A stretch of DNA of 64,000 nucleotides from Bacteroidales bacterium (GCA_003150235.1 QAMW01000034.1:31324-95323), one strand, 5' to 3'. Positions 18,534-27,876 are shown, counted from the first letter of the stretch. Program-made: numbers and translations. Notes: a model not told the origin generated them from the letters alone.

Positions 18534-19343
18534 ATGAGTTCTATATTAGACAATCGTCCCGCACTTGCCCGTGAAGTGGAGCAAGTAGCGGAAGTCGCAG
18601 GCTACCTTTGGCAGAAAGGGTGGGCAGAGCGCAACGGCGGAAATATAACGGTCAATATAACCGAACATGTCGACGACGGCATCCGCCGGATGGCTCCCAT
18701 AAGCCCGGTGTACCCCATCGGAGCCACGCTTTCCAATCTGAAGGGCTGCTATTTCTTCTGTAAAGGCACAAACAAGCGTATGCGTGACCTTGCCCGCTTC
18801 CCTATGGAAAACGGGTCAGTGATACGCATACTCGATGATTTCGCCTCCTACGTGATTATCGCCGACAATCCGGTAAAACCGACCTCGGAACTACCCTCGC
18901 ATCTCGCCGTGCACAATTATCTTATCGGCAAAGGATCGACTTATAAGGCATCGCTTCACACCCATCCGATTGAGCTTGTGGCAATGTCGCATTGCAAGAA
19001 ATTCCTTGAGAAAGATGTGGCGACACGACTGCTGTGGAGTATGATTCCGGAAACAAAGGCATTCTGCCCGCGCGGACTCGGCATTATCCCATATCGTCTG
19101 CCCGGCTCCAATGACCTCGCCGAGGCAACCATCCGCGAACTTGGCGACTACGACGTGACGCTTTGGGAGAAACATGGTGTATTTGCCGTTGAAAACGACA
19201 TCATGCAGGCATTTGACCAGGTCGACGTGCTCAACAAATCGGCGTTGATATATATCGCCGCCAAAAACATGGGCTTTGAGCCTGACGGCATGACCGACGA
19301 ACAGATGAAAGAAATGTCGGTAGCCTTCAATCTCCCCAAATAA
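18534..19343 (+). CDS. rhaD: Rhamnulose-1-phosphate aldolase
   Basis: This class II aldolase of 269 residues splits L-rhamnulose 1-phosphate into dihydroxyacetone phosphate and L-lactaldehyde. GWAERNGGNITVNI is the substrate-binding start, SLHTHP supplies zinc-binding His residues and WEKHGVFA the third. The length is that of RhaD. It is the last gene of the operon and a hairpin terminator follows 20 bases after the stop. No lactaldehyde reductase gene (fucO) is in the cluster. Confidence 0.96.
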   Translation: MSSILDNRPALAREVEQVAEVAGYLWQKGWAERNGGNITVNITEHVDDGIRRMAPISPVYPIGATLSNLKGCYFFCKGTNKRMRDLARFPMENGSVIRILDDFASYVIIADNPVKPTSELPSHLAVHNYLIGKGSTYKASLHTHPIELVAMSHCKKFLEKDVATRLLWSMIPETKAFCPRGLGIIPYRLPGSNDLAEATIRELGDYDVTLWEKHGVFAVENDIMQAFDQVDVLNKSALIYIAAKNMGFEPDGMTDEQMKEMSVAFNLPK

Positions 19344-19363
19344 TATCCAGAACTACCACTTTC

Positions 19364-19405
19364 CGGGAGGGTGAATCGACATGATTCATCCTCCCGATAT
19401 TTTTA
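19364..19405 (+). terminator. Terminator of the rhamnose operon
   Basis: CGGGAGGGTGAATC pairs with GATTCATCCTCCCG around a five-base loop, followed by a T-rich tail (ATATTTTTAT). Confidence 0.88.
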
Positions 19406-19477
19406 TAGCCCTCGCGTATCTTAACAATCTTTAAGTGTATTTATGCTTGTTTTTAATATACTTAAATGAAAATTCAC

Positions 19478-19485
19478 TACTTTTG
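19478..19485 (+). promoter_or_regulatory. Predicted -7 box before the secreted protein pair
   Basis: TACTTTTG matches TAnnTTTG and lies 58 bases before the start codon at 19544. No -33 box at proper spacing was seen. The 140 bases between the rha terminator and this gene hold nothing else recognisable. Confidence 0.5.
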
Positions 19486-19543
19486 CACTATCCGGGTTGA
19501 TATTAGCAGTCCCGGTTATATTATACATAATAAACCAACATTT

Positions 19544-20029
19544 ATGAAACATCCCACTCTTTATGCTTCCTTGCTGTTGATAGCCGGCTTGGCTATGCCT
19601 GCGACGGCGGCACGCTACCTTACGGTAAGCAGTCCGGGCATCGATGATGAAGTATTCGAAGTCACTGACGGTCTGGTGCTCGATTTCGCGACCAAGCCAG
19701 GGTTCATGGTTGTAAAAGGTGGCTCTGCCACCGAGTCAACTTTTGCAATCTCCGATGCCACAGTGTTGAATTTCAGCAACACAACGGGCGTGTCTGATAT
19801 TTTTGCCTCCGATAAATCTGTTGCTCTGCGACAGAATCCGGTCGGAGACCTGCTTGAATTTACCGCCGCTCCTGAAACGGAGTGCAAACTGAGTATTTAC
19901 TCGCTGCACGGCACTACCCTGCTATCAGTCGACGACTGGCATGGTGAAAGCGTAGATGTCAGCTCTCTCACACCCGGATTATACATTGTCAACTTTAACA
20001 ACCAAAGCATTAAATTTTATAAACAATGA
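19544..20029 (+). CDS. Secreted protein with T9SS-type C-terminal sorting-like domain
   Basis: The protein has 161 residues from the ATG at 19544, chosen because a clear signal peptide (MKHPTLYASLLLIAGLAMPATA) begins there; 26 upstream in-frame codons lack signal character. The final ~55 residues (CKLSIYSLHGTTLLSV to GLYIVNFNNQSIKFYKQ) resemble a Por secretion-system tail, with a Leu/Gly-Tyr-Ile-Val pattern and a basic end. The middle part is unrecognised. Its stop overlaps the next start (ATGA), so the two products are probably made together. Confidence 0.7.
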   Translation: MKHPTLYASLLLIAGLAMPATAARYLTVSSPGIDDEVFEVTDGLVLDFATKPGFMVVKGGSATESTFAISDATVLNFSNTTGVSDIFASDKSVALRQNPVGDLLEFTAAPETECKLSIYSLHGTTLLSVDDWHGESVDVSSLTPGLYIVNFNNQSIKFYKQ

Positions 20030-21339
20030 AAAAATATATACTCGCGCTCGCTGCCGTTCTCGGCATGACCCTCTCAATGACGGCTCAGACTGATGATCCA
20101 AACCGTCTTCTTGTAATCGACCAGAACGGTCAGACTAAAGGCTTCAACCTCGGCAATGTAAACAGGGTTGAGTTCACTACAATAGAAGGTGAAGTCGCTG
20201 CCGACATCAAAATTATTTCATCAAGCCTTACGGAATTGAATGTCTCCGTAACCCGCACTCCGGAATGCCAGTCATTTCTGTTCAATGTAATCCCCGGAGT
20301 CTTAGCCAAACAGCTTGAATCCAATCCGGCAAATGCTTCTGCATATCTGGAGCGTGGCGGTCAAATCTATTACGAAGATTTCTCCGAGGGCAAAGTAACG
20401 GGAATAGAGCTTGAATACAACACCGAATACGCAGTGGCCACAGTGGGATACGACAGGTATGATGTAGCCTGTGATTTCCGCGCTGCCTATTTTACCACAG
20501 AAAAAGCTCCGATACTGGGCAATCCTCAGGTAGACGTAACGCTTGTAGAAGCCGGACTCACTACATTGGATCTGCATTTCGCCCCCAATGCCGACACTAA
20601 AGAATATTACTTCTGCATTTTCGGCGAAGGACAGGCTCAGGAACAATTTGACATGTTCGGTCCCATGTTCGGGTTCACAAATATGGGTCAGATGATTATG
20701 CAATTCAGCGGTTCTGCCTATACAGAAGCCATGGACTATCGATATACAAGCATGGACCCCAATACAAAATATGAACTATATGTACAACCTGTCGACAAAA
20801 ACGGCAATATGGCTGAATTGCAAGTTTTCCCCCTCGAAACCAAGAAGCAGGGCGGTAGCGGAGCAGCTTACGTGGAAATAGAGATGGGCGACTACACGCT
20901 TCAGGACTGGAACGGAGAAATGCTGCCAAGCCAGTTCATAACATACATTCCAAATGACCAGACATGGAGCTACAGATTCAGTGTTTACAAGGCTTCTGAC
21001 TACGATACCGACCCTGAGGGTTACAATGCCGCTGTGGCAAGCGAACCTCCTATGCCCAACATGGCCAACTGGTTCTTCTATTCCACCTTGTCAACCGACT
21101 ACCAGATTGACCCCTCTACGGAGATTGTGGTCGTCGCAGCAGCTAAGAATGCCGACGGCATATGGGGAGAGCCTAACGTAGTACGTTATACCACACCTGC
21201 GGCTATAAGCGAAACGCCAGTGACTGCCAAGGTATTGTCTAACAATGCCCCCACCAAGATTTCCACTCGCATAGTTCCGAGAGCTATCAACCGCCCCGGC
21301 TTCGCAGTTATACCTAATCAGATTAGACTTACAAAGTAA
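20026..21339 (+). CDS. Secreted Muribaculaceae-type protein of unknown function
   Basis: This 437-residue protein has a signal peptide ending near MTAQ. The segment RLLVIDQNGQTKGFNLGNVNRVEFT follows; this type of hydrophobic plus VEF segment is common at the start of exported Bacteroidales proteins. Two fibronectin-III-like stretches appear (about 60-165 and 175-275), each with strands such as LNVSVTRTPECQSFLFNV and LDLHFAPNADTKEYYF. No catalytic motif was seen. Its start overlaps the preceding stop by 4 bases. A cell-surface or secreted role is likely, but the function is unknown. Confidence 0.6.
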   Translation: MKKYILALAAVLGMTLSMTAQTDDPNRLLVIDQNGQTKGFNLGNVNRVEFTTIEGEVAADIKIISSSLTELNVSVTRTPECQSFLFNVIPGVLAKQLESNPANASAYLERGGQIYYEDFSEGKVTGIELEYNTEYAVATVGYDRYDVACDFRAAYFTTEKAPILGNPQVDVTLVEAGLTTLDLHFAPNADTKEYYFCIFGEGQAQEQFDMFGPMFGFTNMGQMIMQFSGSAYTEAMDYRYTSMDPNTKYELYVQPVDKNGNMAELQVFPLETKKQGGSGAAYVEIEMGDYTLQDWNGEMLPSQFITYIPNDQTWSYRFSVYKASDYDTDPEGYNAAVASEPPMPNMANWFFYSTLSTDYQIDPSTEIVVVAAAKNADGIWGEPNVVRYTTPAAISETPVTAKVLSNNAPTKISTRIVPRAINRPGFAVIPNQIRLTK

Positions 21340-21362
21340 GCAGCCTTGCGGCAACATCTACA

Positions 21363-21402
21363 CAGCGACCCCGGTTTAATAGCCGGCGGCCGCTGTTTTT
21401 TT
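21363..21402 (+). terminator. Terminator after the secreted protein pair
   Basis: CAGCG...CGCTG encloses an inner CCGG...CCGG stem and runs into T8. Confidence 0.8.
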
Positions 21403-21481
21403 AGTGGTATAAGAAGCGACTAAAAACCGCTGCTGGGACCCATTTGAACGACTTCATCGTAACTGTATAGAAAAATTTCGC

Positions 21482-21489
21482 TATATTTG
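21482..21489 (+). promoter_or_regulatory. Predicted -7 box of the M23 peptidase gene
   Basis: TATATTTG lies 14 bases before the start codon at 21504, so the transcript would have a very short leader. Confidence 0.55.
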
Positions 21490-21503
21490 CAGTATTAGAT
21501 GTA

Positions 21504-22475
21504 ATGAGCAAAAAAGTTTTTTATCGATATAACCCTGCCAATGACGAGTATGAGCGCGTATTCCCGTCAAAAAAGGAACGTCTGCACGGTCTGATACGCA
21601 ATCTGCTTTTCTGGATAGTGATATGCGGTGCCATATTCGGTGTCGTGTATGTGCTTGTCGGTACTCCGCGAGAAAAAATGCTTCAGCACGAAAACGAACA
21701 GCTCCGTGCCGAGATTGACATAATGAACCGCCGTCTCGACGCGGCAATAGAAGTGATGAACGACGTGACGGCTCGTGACGACAATTTCTATCGAGTAATA
21801 ATGGGAGCGGAACGCGTGTCTACCGCAAAACGGTATGCGGGGCTTGACAACGAAAACCGATATAATTACCTTGATAAACTTCCCGATGCAGAATTGATAA
21901 AAAATCTCACGCGGAAACTCGATATACTTGACCGTCAGCTTTACACGCAGATAAAGTCATTTGACGAGCTTCAGCATCTTGCCCGCAACAATCAGGAACG
22001 GTTGAGCCACATACCGGCGATTCAGCCGATTTCGAGCGAAAACATGAAACAGATGGCATCAGGTTACGGTTATCGCCGCGACCCCATCTATGGCACAAGT
22101 CGCTTCCATGAAGGGCTCGATTTCGCAGCCGACCGAGGCACACCCGTGTATGCGACAGCCGAGGGAAAGGTTATCCATGCCGGATGGGAAGGAGGCTACG
22201 GCAATCTAGTCGAAGTATCACACGGATATGGCTACGTAACCCGTTATGCCCATCTTAGCAAAATCGATGTCACGGAAGGTCAGGAGGTCAAGCGCGGCGA
22301 CAAGATTGCCGAAGTAGGCAATACAGGCAAATCGACCGGCCCTCACCTGCATTATGAAGTGCGGCTTAACGGCGCTCCGCAAAATCCCATCAACTATTAC
22401 TTCATGGATATCACTCCTGAAGAGTATAACGAGATGATACGTCTTGCCGAGAACGCAGGACATGTTATGGATTGA
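21504..22475 (+). CDS. M23 family metallopeptidase (LytM domain)
   Basis: This 323-residue protein is anchored by one N-terminal transmembrane helix (about 30-51). A coiled coil (about 60-150) and a C-terminal LytM domain follow. Zinc ligands are in FHEGLDFA and PHLHYE, so the peptidase looks active. Enzymes of this layout cut peptidoglycan cross-links or activate amidases at division. The stop is followed by the MerR gene at 5 bases, suggesting co-transcription. Confidence 0.92.
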   Translation: MSKKVFYRYNPANDEYERVFPSKKERLHGLIRNLLFWIVICGAIFGVVYVLVGTPREKMLQHENEQLRAEIDIMNRRLDAAIEVMNDVTARDDNFYRVIMGAERVSTAKRYAGLDNENRYNYLDKLPDAELIKNLTRKLDILDRQLYTQIKSFDELQHLARNNQERLSHIPAIQPISSENMKQMASGYGYRRDPIYGTSRFHEGLDFAADRGTPVYATAEGKVIHAGWEGGYGNLVEVSHGYGYVTRYAHLSKIDVTEGQEVKRGDKIAEVGNTGKSTGPHLHYEVRLNGAPQNPINYYFMDITPEEYNEMIRLAENAGHVMD

Positions 22476-22480
22476 CGACT

Positions 22481-22816
22481 ATGGAAAGTGGTGATAAGAA
22501 ATATTATAAAATCCGCGAGGTGGCGGAACTTACCGGTCTCCCCCTTTCCACCCTGCGGTTCTGGGAACAGAAATTCACTATCATAAAACCACGCCGCAAC
22601 GACCGTGGCACCAGGTTTTATACCGCCGGTGACATAGAAAAAATCAAGATGGTCTATTATCTTGTAAAAGACAAAGGATTGAAACTCGATGCCGCGCAAG
22701 AGCAATTGAAACACAATCATGACGGTGTATCGCGTCACTCGGCTGCGGTCGACAGGCTCAAGGCTATCAGGAAAGAACTTGTGGCAATGCTTGACGCTCT
22801 CAACCGGCTGCGCTGA
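22481..22816 (+). CDS. MerR family transcriptional regulator
   Basis: The protein has 111 residues from the ATG at 22481; an in-frame TTG nine bases upstream overlaps the peptidase stop and is less likely. The N-terminal winged helix YYKIREVAELTGLPLSTLRFWE is typical of MerR. The C-terminal helix is short and no Cys-rich effector site is seen, so it is of the ligand-unknown type common in Bacteroidetes. The position behind an M23 peptidase gene is the only hint of target. Confidence 0.85.
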   Translation: MESGDKKYYKIREVAELTGLPLSTLRFWEQKFTIIKPRRNDRGTRFYTAGDIEKIKMVYYLVKDKGLKLDAAQEQLKHNHDGVSRHSAAVDRLKAIRKELVAMLDALNRLR

Positions 22817-22872
22817 CAATCACCGGAATCTTTATTCACGCAGCGGTGTTATTATAATAAAAAACAGAAACC

Positions 22873-23427
22873 ATGTATATCGCTTCACAAAAAAGGAAAG
22901 AAAACATAGCGGAATATCTGCTATACATGTGGCAGATTGAAGATATGATCCGCGCCAACAATCTTGACCTGGACAAGATAACTGAAAATATAATCAACCG
23001 CTATAATCTTGACGACAAGCATAAAAAGGAGCTTACCGAATGGTATGAATCGTTGATTGACATGATGCGCCGGGAAAATGTACAACAAAAAGGTCATCTG
23101 CAGCTGAACAAAAATATTATCATCCAGCTCGACGACCTACACCACGCGCTCCTTAAAGACCCGAAGTTCGCCGAATATACCGCCGAGTTCTATAAGACCC
23201 TCCCCTTTATCGTGGAACTGCGCGCAAAGCAAGGCGATGACAAGCTCGATGAAATCGAGACGTGCTTCGCCGCCCTATACGGAACGCTTCTGTTAAGACT
23301 TCAGGGAAAAGAAATAAGCGCCGACACTCAGAAGGCGCTTACTCAGATATCCCGCTTTATAGCCCTGCTCGCTCATTATTATAAGCTCGACCAGGAAGAC
23401 AAGCTGTGGGAAGATGATGCAAAATAA
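22873..23427 (+). CDS. DUF4924 family protein
   Basis: This 184-residue, mostly helical, charged cytoplasmic protein begins MYIASQKRKENIAEYLLYMWQ, as in the DUF4924 family of Bacteroidales. No catalytic motif, signal or membrane segment is visible. It is the last gene of the run M23 peptidase - MerR - DUF4924. Function is unknown. Confidence 0.75.
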   Translation: MYIASQKRKENIAEYLLYMWQIEDMIRANNLDLDKITENIINRYNLDDKHKKELTEWYESLIDMMRRENVQQKGHLQLNKNIIIQLDDLHHALLKDPKFAEYTAEFYKTLPFIVELRAKQGDDKLDEIETCFAALYGTLLLRLQGKEISADTQKALTQISRFIALLAHYYKLDQEDKLWEDDAK

Positions 23428-23444
23428 TCAAGCATCACTATTCT

Positions 23445-24221
23445 TTATGTCCTGGCAACGTAGTTTATTGCAATAATTACGCGTGTGAAGAAAATTCCGT
23501 CACGCACATAAAGATAAGCTTGCCCCGACAAATTAGGACGGTTATTGGTAAACTGTGTGGTAACCACATTCCCATTCACCTCAATCGAGATATAGCTCTC
23601 CATGCCATTATAATCGACATTTATCTCGCTGCCCGACGGAAACTCGATTGAACAGCCACCATCGGGTTCTGTCCAGGAAGCGGAAGAACTCATCACATGG
23701 GTAAGTGTCCCTACGACCTCATTCCACTTCGGCAGACCGTTGACCTCGGGAGTCATCATGTTGAAGCTCACCTTGGCACCGATATGATCGCCTTCGGCAT
23801 CACTAATCCAGTCGGCAACATACATATTGTAATATGTTCCGCCTACACTGAAAGCACGTTTGCCGGATGCAAACATCCTTATGTCGCTGTCATTAAACAC
23901 CTGATAAAATTCTCCCGGATTTACAGCCACCTCTTTTGCAAGCTGAGAAAGTACCGGAGCAGCAGTATAGTTACCGTTTCTTCCCATCGAGCCGATTACC
24001 GCCGATGAAGATAGTGACGTAAAATTATCGGCATTGTTGATAAACACGTTTGAATCGCCGAGCTTCGTGTCACCGTTGCTCTCGTTCATCATGTTCAGGG
24101 AAATAACAGTGTCGGGATAAACACATCCATCATCATCGCTGCTACATGATGTTACAGTCATTCCTGCAAGACAGAATAGCGCCGTCATTGTAGCGGCAGT
24201 GTGCAATCTGCAATTTTTCAT
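23445..24221 (-). CDS. Bacteroidales lipoprotein of unknown function
   Basis: These 258 residues begin with a lipoprotein signal peptide and lipobox TVTSC (Cys26) followed by Ser-Ser-Asp-Asp-Asp, an outer-membrane-type start. The rest is beta-rich with SLNMMNESNGDTKLGDSNVFI and repeated hydrophobic strands. It looks like one of the DUF-only lipoproteins of Bacteroides (possibly DUF5036-like). No substrate can be inferred. It stands alone, convergent with the DUF4924 gene. Confidence 0.65.
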   Translation of the reverse strand: MKNCRLHTAATMTALFCLAGMTVTSCSSDDDGCVYPDTVISLNMMNESNGDTKLGDSNVFINNADNFTSLSSSAVIGSMGRNGNYTAAPVLSQLAKEVAVNPGEFYQVFNDSDIRMFASGKRAFSVGGTYYNMYVADWISDAEGDHIGAKVSFNMMTPEVNGLPKWNEVVGTLTHVMSSSASWTEPDGGCSIEFPSGSEINVDYNGMESYISIEVNGNVVTTQFTNNRPNLSGQAYLYVRDGIFFTRVIIAINYVART

Positions 24222-24243
24222 ACAAGTTATGTATTTTATTGGT

Positions 24244-25632
24244 TTATGATTCTTTTTTGCTTATATCGGTTCCTGAACCGCCCTTTTTACCACGATGATG
24301 ATATCTGCGCGGTTTGCGGTTTTTAGCAGGTGTATCGGATTTAAGTTGTGACGGATTTTCCGACGGTGAAGATGCCGACGTTGTTCTTTTCTTATCACGT
24401 GCACCACCATTACCGCGATTGTTCCGCTTGACTCCACTGCGTGAAAAATGGCTTTTACCGTTACGGGAGCCACGGCTGCGCGGATTATATTCGGGAGCCT
24501 CCCCGAGCTCGGCAGGGACTGCCTCTTTTCTCACCTCATAACCGAGGAAATCTTCAATATATTTGAACTTGGACTGGTCTTTGCCGGCGACAAAAGTGAC
24601 TGCCTTACCGTCGGCATTTGCGCGGGCGGTCCTGCCTATACGGTGTACATAGTCCTCAGCTTCACGCGGCACATCATAATTTACCACCATGCTTATATCA
24701 TCGATATCAATTCCACGCGCAAGGATATCGGTGGCGATAAGTATATCGATACGCCCCGAACGAAATCCGTTTATAGCATCTTCACGAGCCGCCTGGTCAA
24801 GATCGGAGTGCATCTCGGCTGCTTTCCACCGGTTTCGGCGTAAGGTAGTGGTAAGTTCTTTGACTTTTATCTTGGAGGATGCAAACACAATCACACGTTT
24901 GGAATAACCGGAGGCAAACAAATGTTTCAGCAAACCTTCTTTCTGCATTTCATGACAGACGTATGCCGACTGGTCTATTTTTTCGGTTGGCTTCGACACG
25001 GCAATTTTCACTTCAGCGGGATCATGCAATATATTTGAGGCAAGCTGCTGTATTTTACGAGGCATCGTGGCTGAAAACATCAGTGTCTGTCTTTCGGAAG
25101 GCAGTTGTTTCACTATCTGCATGATGTCGTCGTAAAATCCCATGTCAAGCATGCGGTCAGCCTCGTCAAGGATAAAAAAGCCTACCTTCGACAAGTCCAC
25201 ATACCCCATCTTCATGTGAGCGAGCAATCTGCCGGGAGTGGCAATCACGATATCCGCACCCATTTTGAATGCCTGTTGCTGCCGGGCAAACTCCTTGCCG
25301 TCTGACCCACCGTGTATGGCGAGTCCGCTTACCGGAAGATAATATGAGAAGCCCTCAAGCTGACGGTCAATCTGTTGAGCAAGTTCATGAGTCGGTACCA
25401 TTATTACGCATCTGACACCTTTCCCTGTCGGCTCACATCTGGAAAGAAGGTCAATTACCGGGAGCAGATAAGCTGCCGTCTTACCGGTTCCGGTCTGTGC
25501 CACAGCAATAAGGTCTCTTCCTTCAAGTACAATATCTATAGCACGTTCCTGAATAGGCGTACATTCTTCAAATTGCATAGCATCAAGCGCGTCAAGGAGG
25601 TCATCGCTCAGATTAAGTTCATCAAATCTCAT
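24244..25632 (-). CDS. DEAD-box RNA helicase (RhlE-like)
   Basis: These 462 residues contain the helicase motifs in order: the Q motif ECTPIQERAI, AQTGTGKT, PTHELAQQ, DEAD, SAT, ARGIDI and HRIGRTAR. The C-terminal ~80 residues form a basic tail rich in Arg, Lys, Ser and Gly, which commonly binds structured RNA. It probably remodels rRNA or mRNA. A -7 box lies 40-50 bases upstream. The exact paralogue (RhlE, DeaD, SrmB) cannot be settled. Confidence 0.93.
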   Translation of the reverse strand: MRFDELNLSDDLLDALDAMQFEECTPIQERAIDIVLEGRDLIAVAQTGTGKTAAYLLPVIDLLSRCEPTGKGVRCVIMVPTHELAQQIDRQLEGFSYYLPVSGLAIHGGSDGKEFARQQQAFKMGADIVIATPGRLLAHMKMGYVDLSKVGFFILDEADRMLDMGFYDDIMQIVKQLPSERQTLMFSATMPRKIQQLASNILHDPAEVKIAVSKPTEKIDQSAYVCHEMQKEGLLKHLFASGYSKRVIVFASSKIKVKELTTTLRRNRWKAAEMHSDLDQAAREDAINGFRSGRIDILIATDILARGIDIDDISMVVNYDVPREAEDYVHRIGRTARANADGKAVTFVAGKDQSKFKYIEDFLGYEVRKEAVPAELGEAPEYNPRSRGSRNGKSHFSRSGVKRNNRGNGGARDKKRTTSASSPSENPSQLKSDTPAKNRKPRRYHHRGKKGGSGTDISKKES

Positions 25633-25678
25633 TTCAAAAAGGGTCGATAACTAATGGTCTATTTACATTTATTGACTA

Positions 25679-25686
25679 CAAAGATA
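25679..25686 (-). promoter_or_regulatory. Predicted -7 box of the DEAD-box helicase gene
   Basis: TATCTTTG on the minus strand lies 46 bases upstream of the helicase ATG, at the very end of the MurU-like gene. Confidence 0.6.
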
Positions 25687-25687
25687 G

Positions 25688-26437
25688 TCATTTTTTATCA
25701 CTTTTCCTTGCGGAGATATAGCTTTCAGCTGCCGCGAGGGTTGCAGGCTTCCCGATATCAAACCACATATATTCACTCTTGGGCATGTAGCTGTATATCG
25801 GCGATTCGTTGCAACAGCTCACGTAAAACGGCACAATCGGAAATGCGTCTGAGCCACCGTAACCGGCAAGCTTTTTCAATATCGAAGGCGACATTACATG
25901 TATTCCGCCAAAAGCGAGCTTTGAATAGCTTTCGGGATCAATCCCTACAGGAAGACACTCGCCGCTCTTGACATTAGTCCAGCCGTGCATACGACCTGCC
26001 TCATCAAACAGCAGGTAACGCGACGAGTCACGGACTGCCGTCAACAATGTGGCTGTCGCGCCAAGCGCAACATGACGCTCCATCATCTGTCGAAGGTCAA
26101 GATCAGTAAGAATATCAGCATTATGTACAAGAAACGGTTCATCGCCGTCAAGCCATCCCGCCGCCTTGACAATGGCGCCCCCGGTATCAAGCAGACGTTC
26201 ACGCTCATCGCTCACTGCTATCTCCACGCCAAAATCATTTTTTTTCAAAAAATCAATCACCATGTCGGCGTAATGATGCACATTCACAATAATGCGGTCA
26301 AATCCGCACTCCCGCAGATGGGTTATGACGCGTTCAAGCATCGGTACCCCCCCTACTTCTACAAGTGCCTTGGGACAGTGGTCGGTCAATGGACGCAGTC
26401 TTGTACCCAGACCTGCGGCAAATATCATCGCTTTCAT
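25688..26437 (-). CDS. Sugar-1-phosphate nucleotidyltransferase (MurU-like)
   Basis: These 249 residues start MKAMIFAAGLGTRLRPLT, the nucleotide-binding loop of the NTP-transferase fold, and carry PKALVEVGGVPML and HNADILTD for sugar and metal binding. The length and the neighbouring AmgK-like kinase match MurU, which makes UDP-MurNAc from MurNAc 1-phosphate in cell-wall recycling. Its start overlaps the kinase stop by 4 bases (ATGA), so both are made from one transcript. A generic mannose- or glucose-1-phosphate enzyme is the alternative. Confidence 0.82.
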   Translation of the reverse strand: MKAMIFAAGLGTRLRPLTDHCPKALVEVGGVPMLERVITHLRECGFDRIIVNVHHYADMVIDFLKKNDFGVEIAVSDERERLLDTGGAIVKAAGWLDGDEPFLVHNADILTDLDLRQMMERHVALGATATLLTAVRDSSRYLLFDEAGRMHGWTNVKSGECLPVGIDPESYSKLAFGGIHVMSPSILKKLAGYGGSDAFPIVPFYVSCCNESPIYSYMPKSEYMWFDIGKPATLAAAESYISARKSDKK

Positions 26438-27876
26438 GATTTTACAGGCTCAAACGATTCTTTTATTCCTTGCTCAAAATGGGTCAGTTCAACCCTTATT
26501 GAGGGATATTTTCTCACAAGATGCGCAGCAAGATGATCGGCTGAATATACCGACCGGTGCTGACCGCCCGTACATCCGAAGCTGACAGAAAGATCGGTGA
26601 ATCCACGTGCGAGATATGTATCGACCGAGTTGTCGACCATCGCATAGGCATGATTCAGAAATTCGATGATGCCGCCATCCTTTTCAAGGAAGTCGATTAC
26701 CTCGGTATCGCGTCCGGTAAGGGATTTATATTCAGGATATCGACCGGGGTTATGCAAGCCCCTGCAATCAAACACATAGCCACCTCCATTGCCCGAATCA
26801 TCCATAGGGATACCGTGACGCTTATAGCCGAAACTTGCCACTTTCACGGTGAGAATGTCGCTCTTCGCTCTCGGAATAAAAGCGGGCATCTCCACGAGTC
26901 CGGCAAGCAGAGAGTTAAGGTATGGATACTCTTCAAACGGAGTGTTTAGCAGCCGGCGTAAATTGTCAATAGCGGCAGGTATGCTTTGCAAGAAATGAGA
27001 CTTTCTCTCTACATATCCCCTGAATCCATAGGCACCGAGTACCTGAAGTGTACGGAAAAGCACGAAATAGCGCAATTCATTCCTGAATCGTCCTTCGTCT
27101 ATATCGCTAAAACGCGATGCACTCTTTATATATGTTGAAATCAACCGGTCACGCAGCCAATCGGGATAACAAGCCTTCGCCTGCCATAAAAACGCCACTA
27201 CATCGTAATGTATAGGACCTTTCCGTCCGCCCTGGAAATCGATAAAATAAGGCTTGGCGCCCTTCAGCATCACATTCCTTGACTGGAAATCACGGTACAT
27301 GAAAGTATCGCCGCTGTCCATAGAAAGGATTTTGGCTGCCAAACGCTCAAAATCACGCTCCAGCGCCACTTCATCGATGTCGATTCCGGTCGTTTTCAGG
27401 AAACAGTATTTGAAATAATTAAGGTCCCACATTATATTTACCCGGTCAATCGCAGCGACAGGGTAACAGCGTCTAAAATCAAGCCCTTCGGCTCCTCTCC
27501 ACTGAATGTCGGGCAATATCGACATAACGCTTTCAAGCGTATTTATAATCTCTTCGCTCCATTCACCGCTTTCACGCCCGCATTTAATATAATCAAACAA
27601 CGATTCGTTGCCAAGGTCGGTCTGAAGATAACATTCTCCGTCGTCACTCACGGCGACAACTTCCGGCACAGGCAATCCCTTGCCGTAAAAATTGCGGCAA
27701 AGATATATGAAAGCGGCATTTTCAGCCTTATCACTTCCGTAAGTTCCTATCAACACAGGGTCATTGCCAAGCCGGTAATATTTACGGTTTGACCCGGCTC
27801 CGGGAAGAAGCGTGATTTCTTCAGGGGTCCTCCCGATTGATATCTCATATAATGTCTTTAGTCTATCAGCTATCAT
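26434..27876 (-). CDS. AmgK-like sugar kinase fused to a RapZ C-terminal domain
   Basis: These 480 residues run from the ATG at 27876; a further 16 upstream in-frame codons are atypical. Residues about 1-320 form an aminoglycoside-phosphotransferase fold with a catalytic loop YRDFQSRN and DFQGG, like AmgK, which phosphorylates MurNAc/GlcNAc at C1. Residues about 350-480 match the RapZ C-terminal domain, with VFDCRGLHNPG, TGRDTEV and GCTGGQHRSV. RapZ's N-terminal kinase-like domain is absent. The fusion next to a MurU-like gene suggests amino-sugar sensing coupled to recycling. Confidence 0.85.
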   Translation of the reverse strand: MIADRLKTLYEISIGRTPEEITLLPGAGSNRKYYRLGNDPVLIGTYGSDKAENAAFIYLCRNFYGKGLPVPEVVAVSDDGECYLQTDLGNESLFDYIKCGRESGEWSEEIINTLESVMSILPDIQWRGAEGLDFRRCYPVAAIDRVNIMWDLNYFKYCFLKTTGIDIDEVALERDFERLAAKILSMDSGDTFMYRDFQSRNVMLKGAKPYFIDFQGGRKGPIHYDVVAFLWQAKACYPDWLRDRLISTYIKSASRFSDIDEGRFRNELRYFVLFRTLQVLGAYGFRGYVERKSHFLQSIPAAIDNLRRLLNTPFEEYPYLNSLLAGLVEMPAFIPRAKSDILTVKVASFGYKRHGIPMDDSGNGGGYVFDCRGLHNPGRYPEYKSLTGRDTEVIDFLEKDGGIIEFLNHAYAMVDNSVDTYLARGFTDLSVSFGCTGGQHRSVYSADHLAAHLVRKYPSIRVELTHFEQGIKESFEPVKS

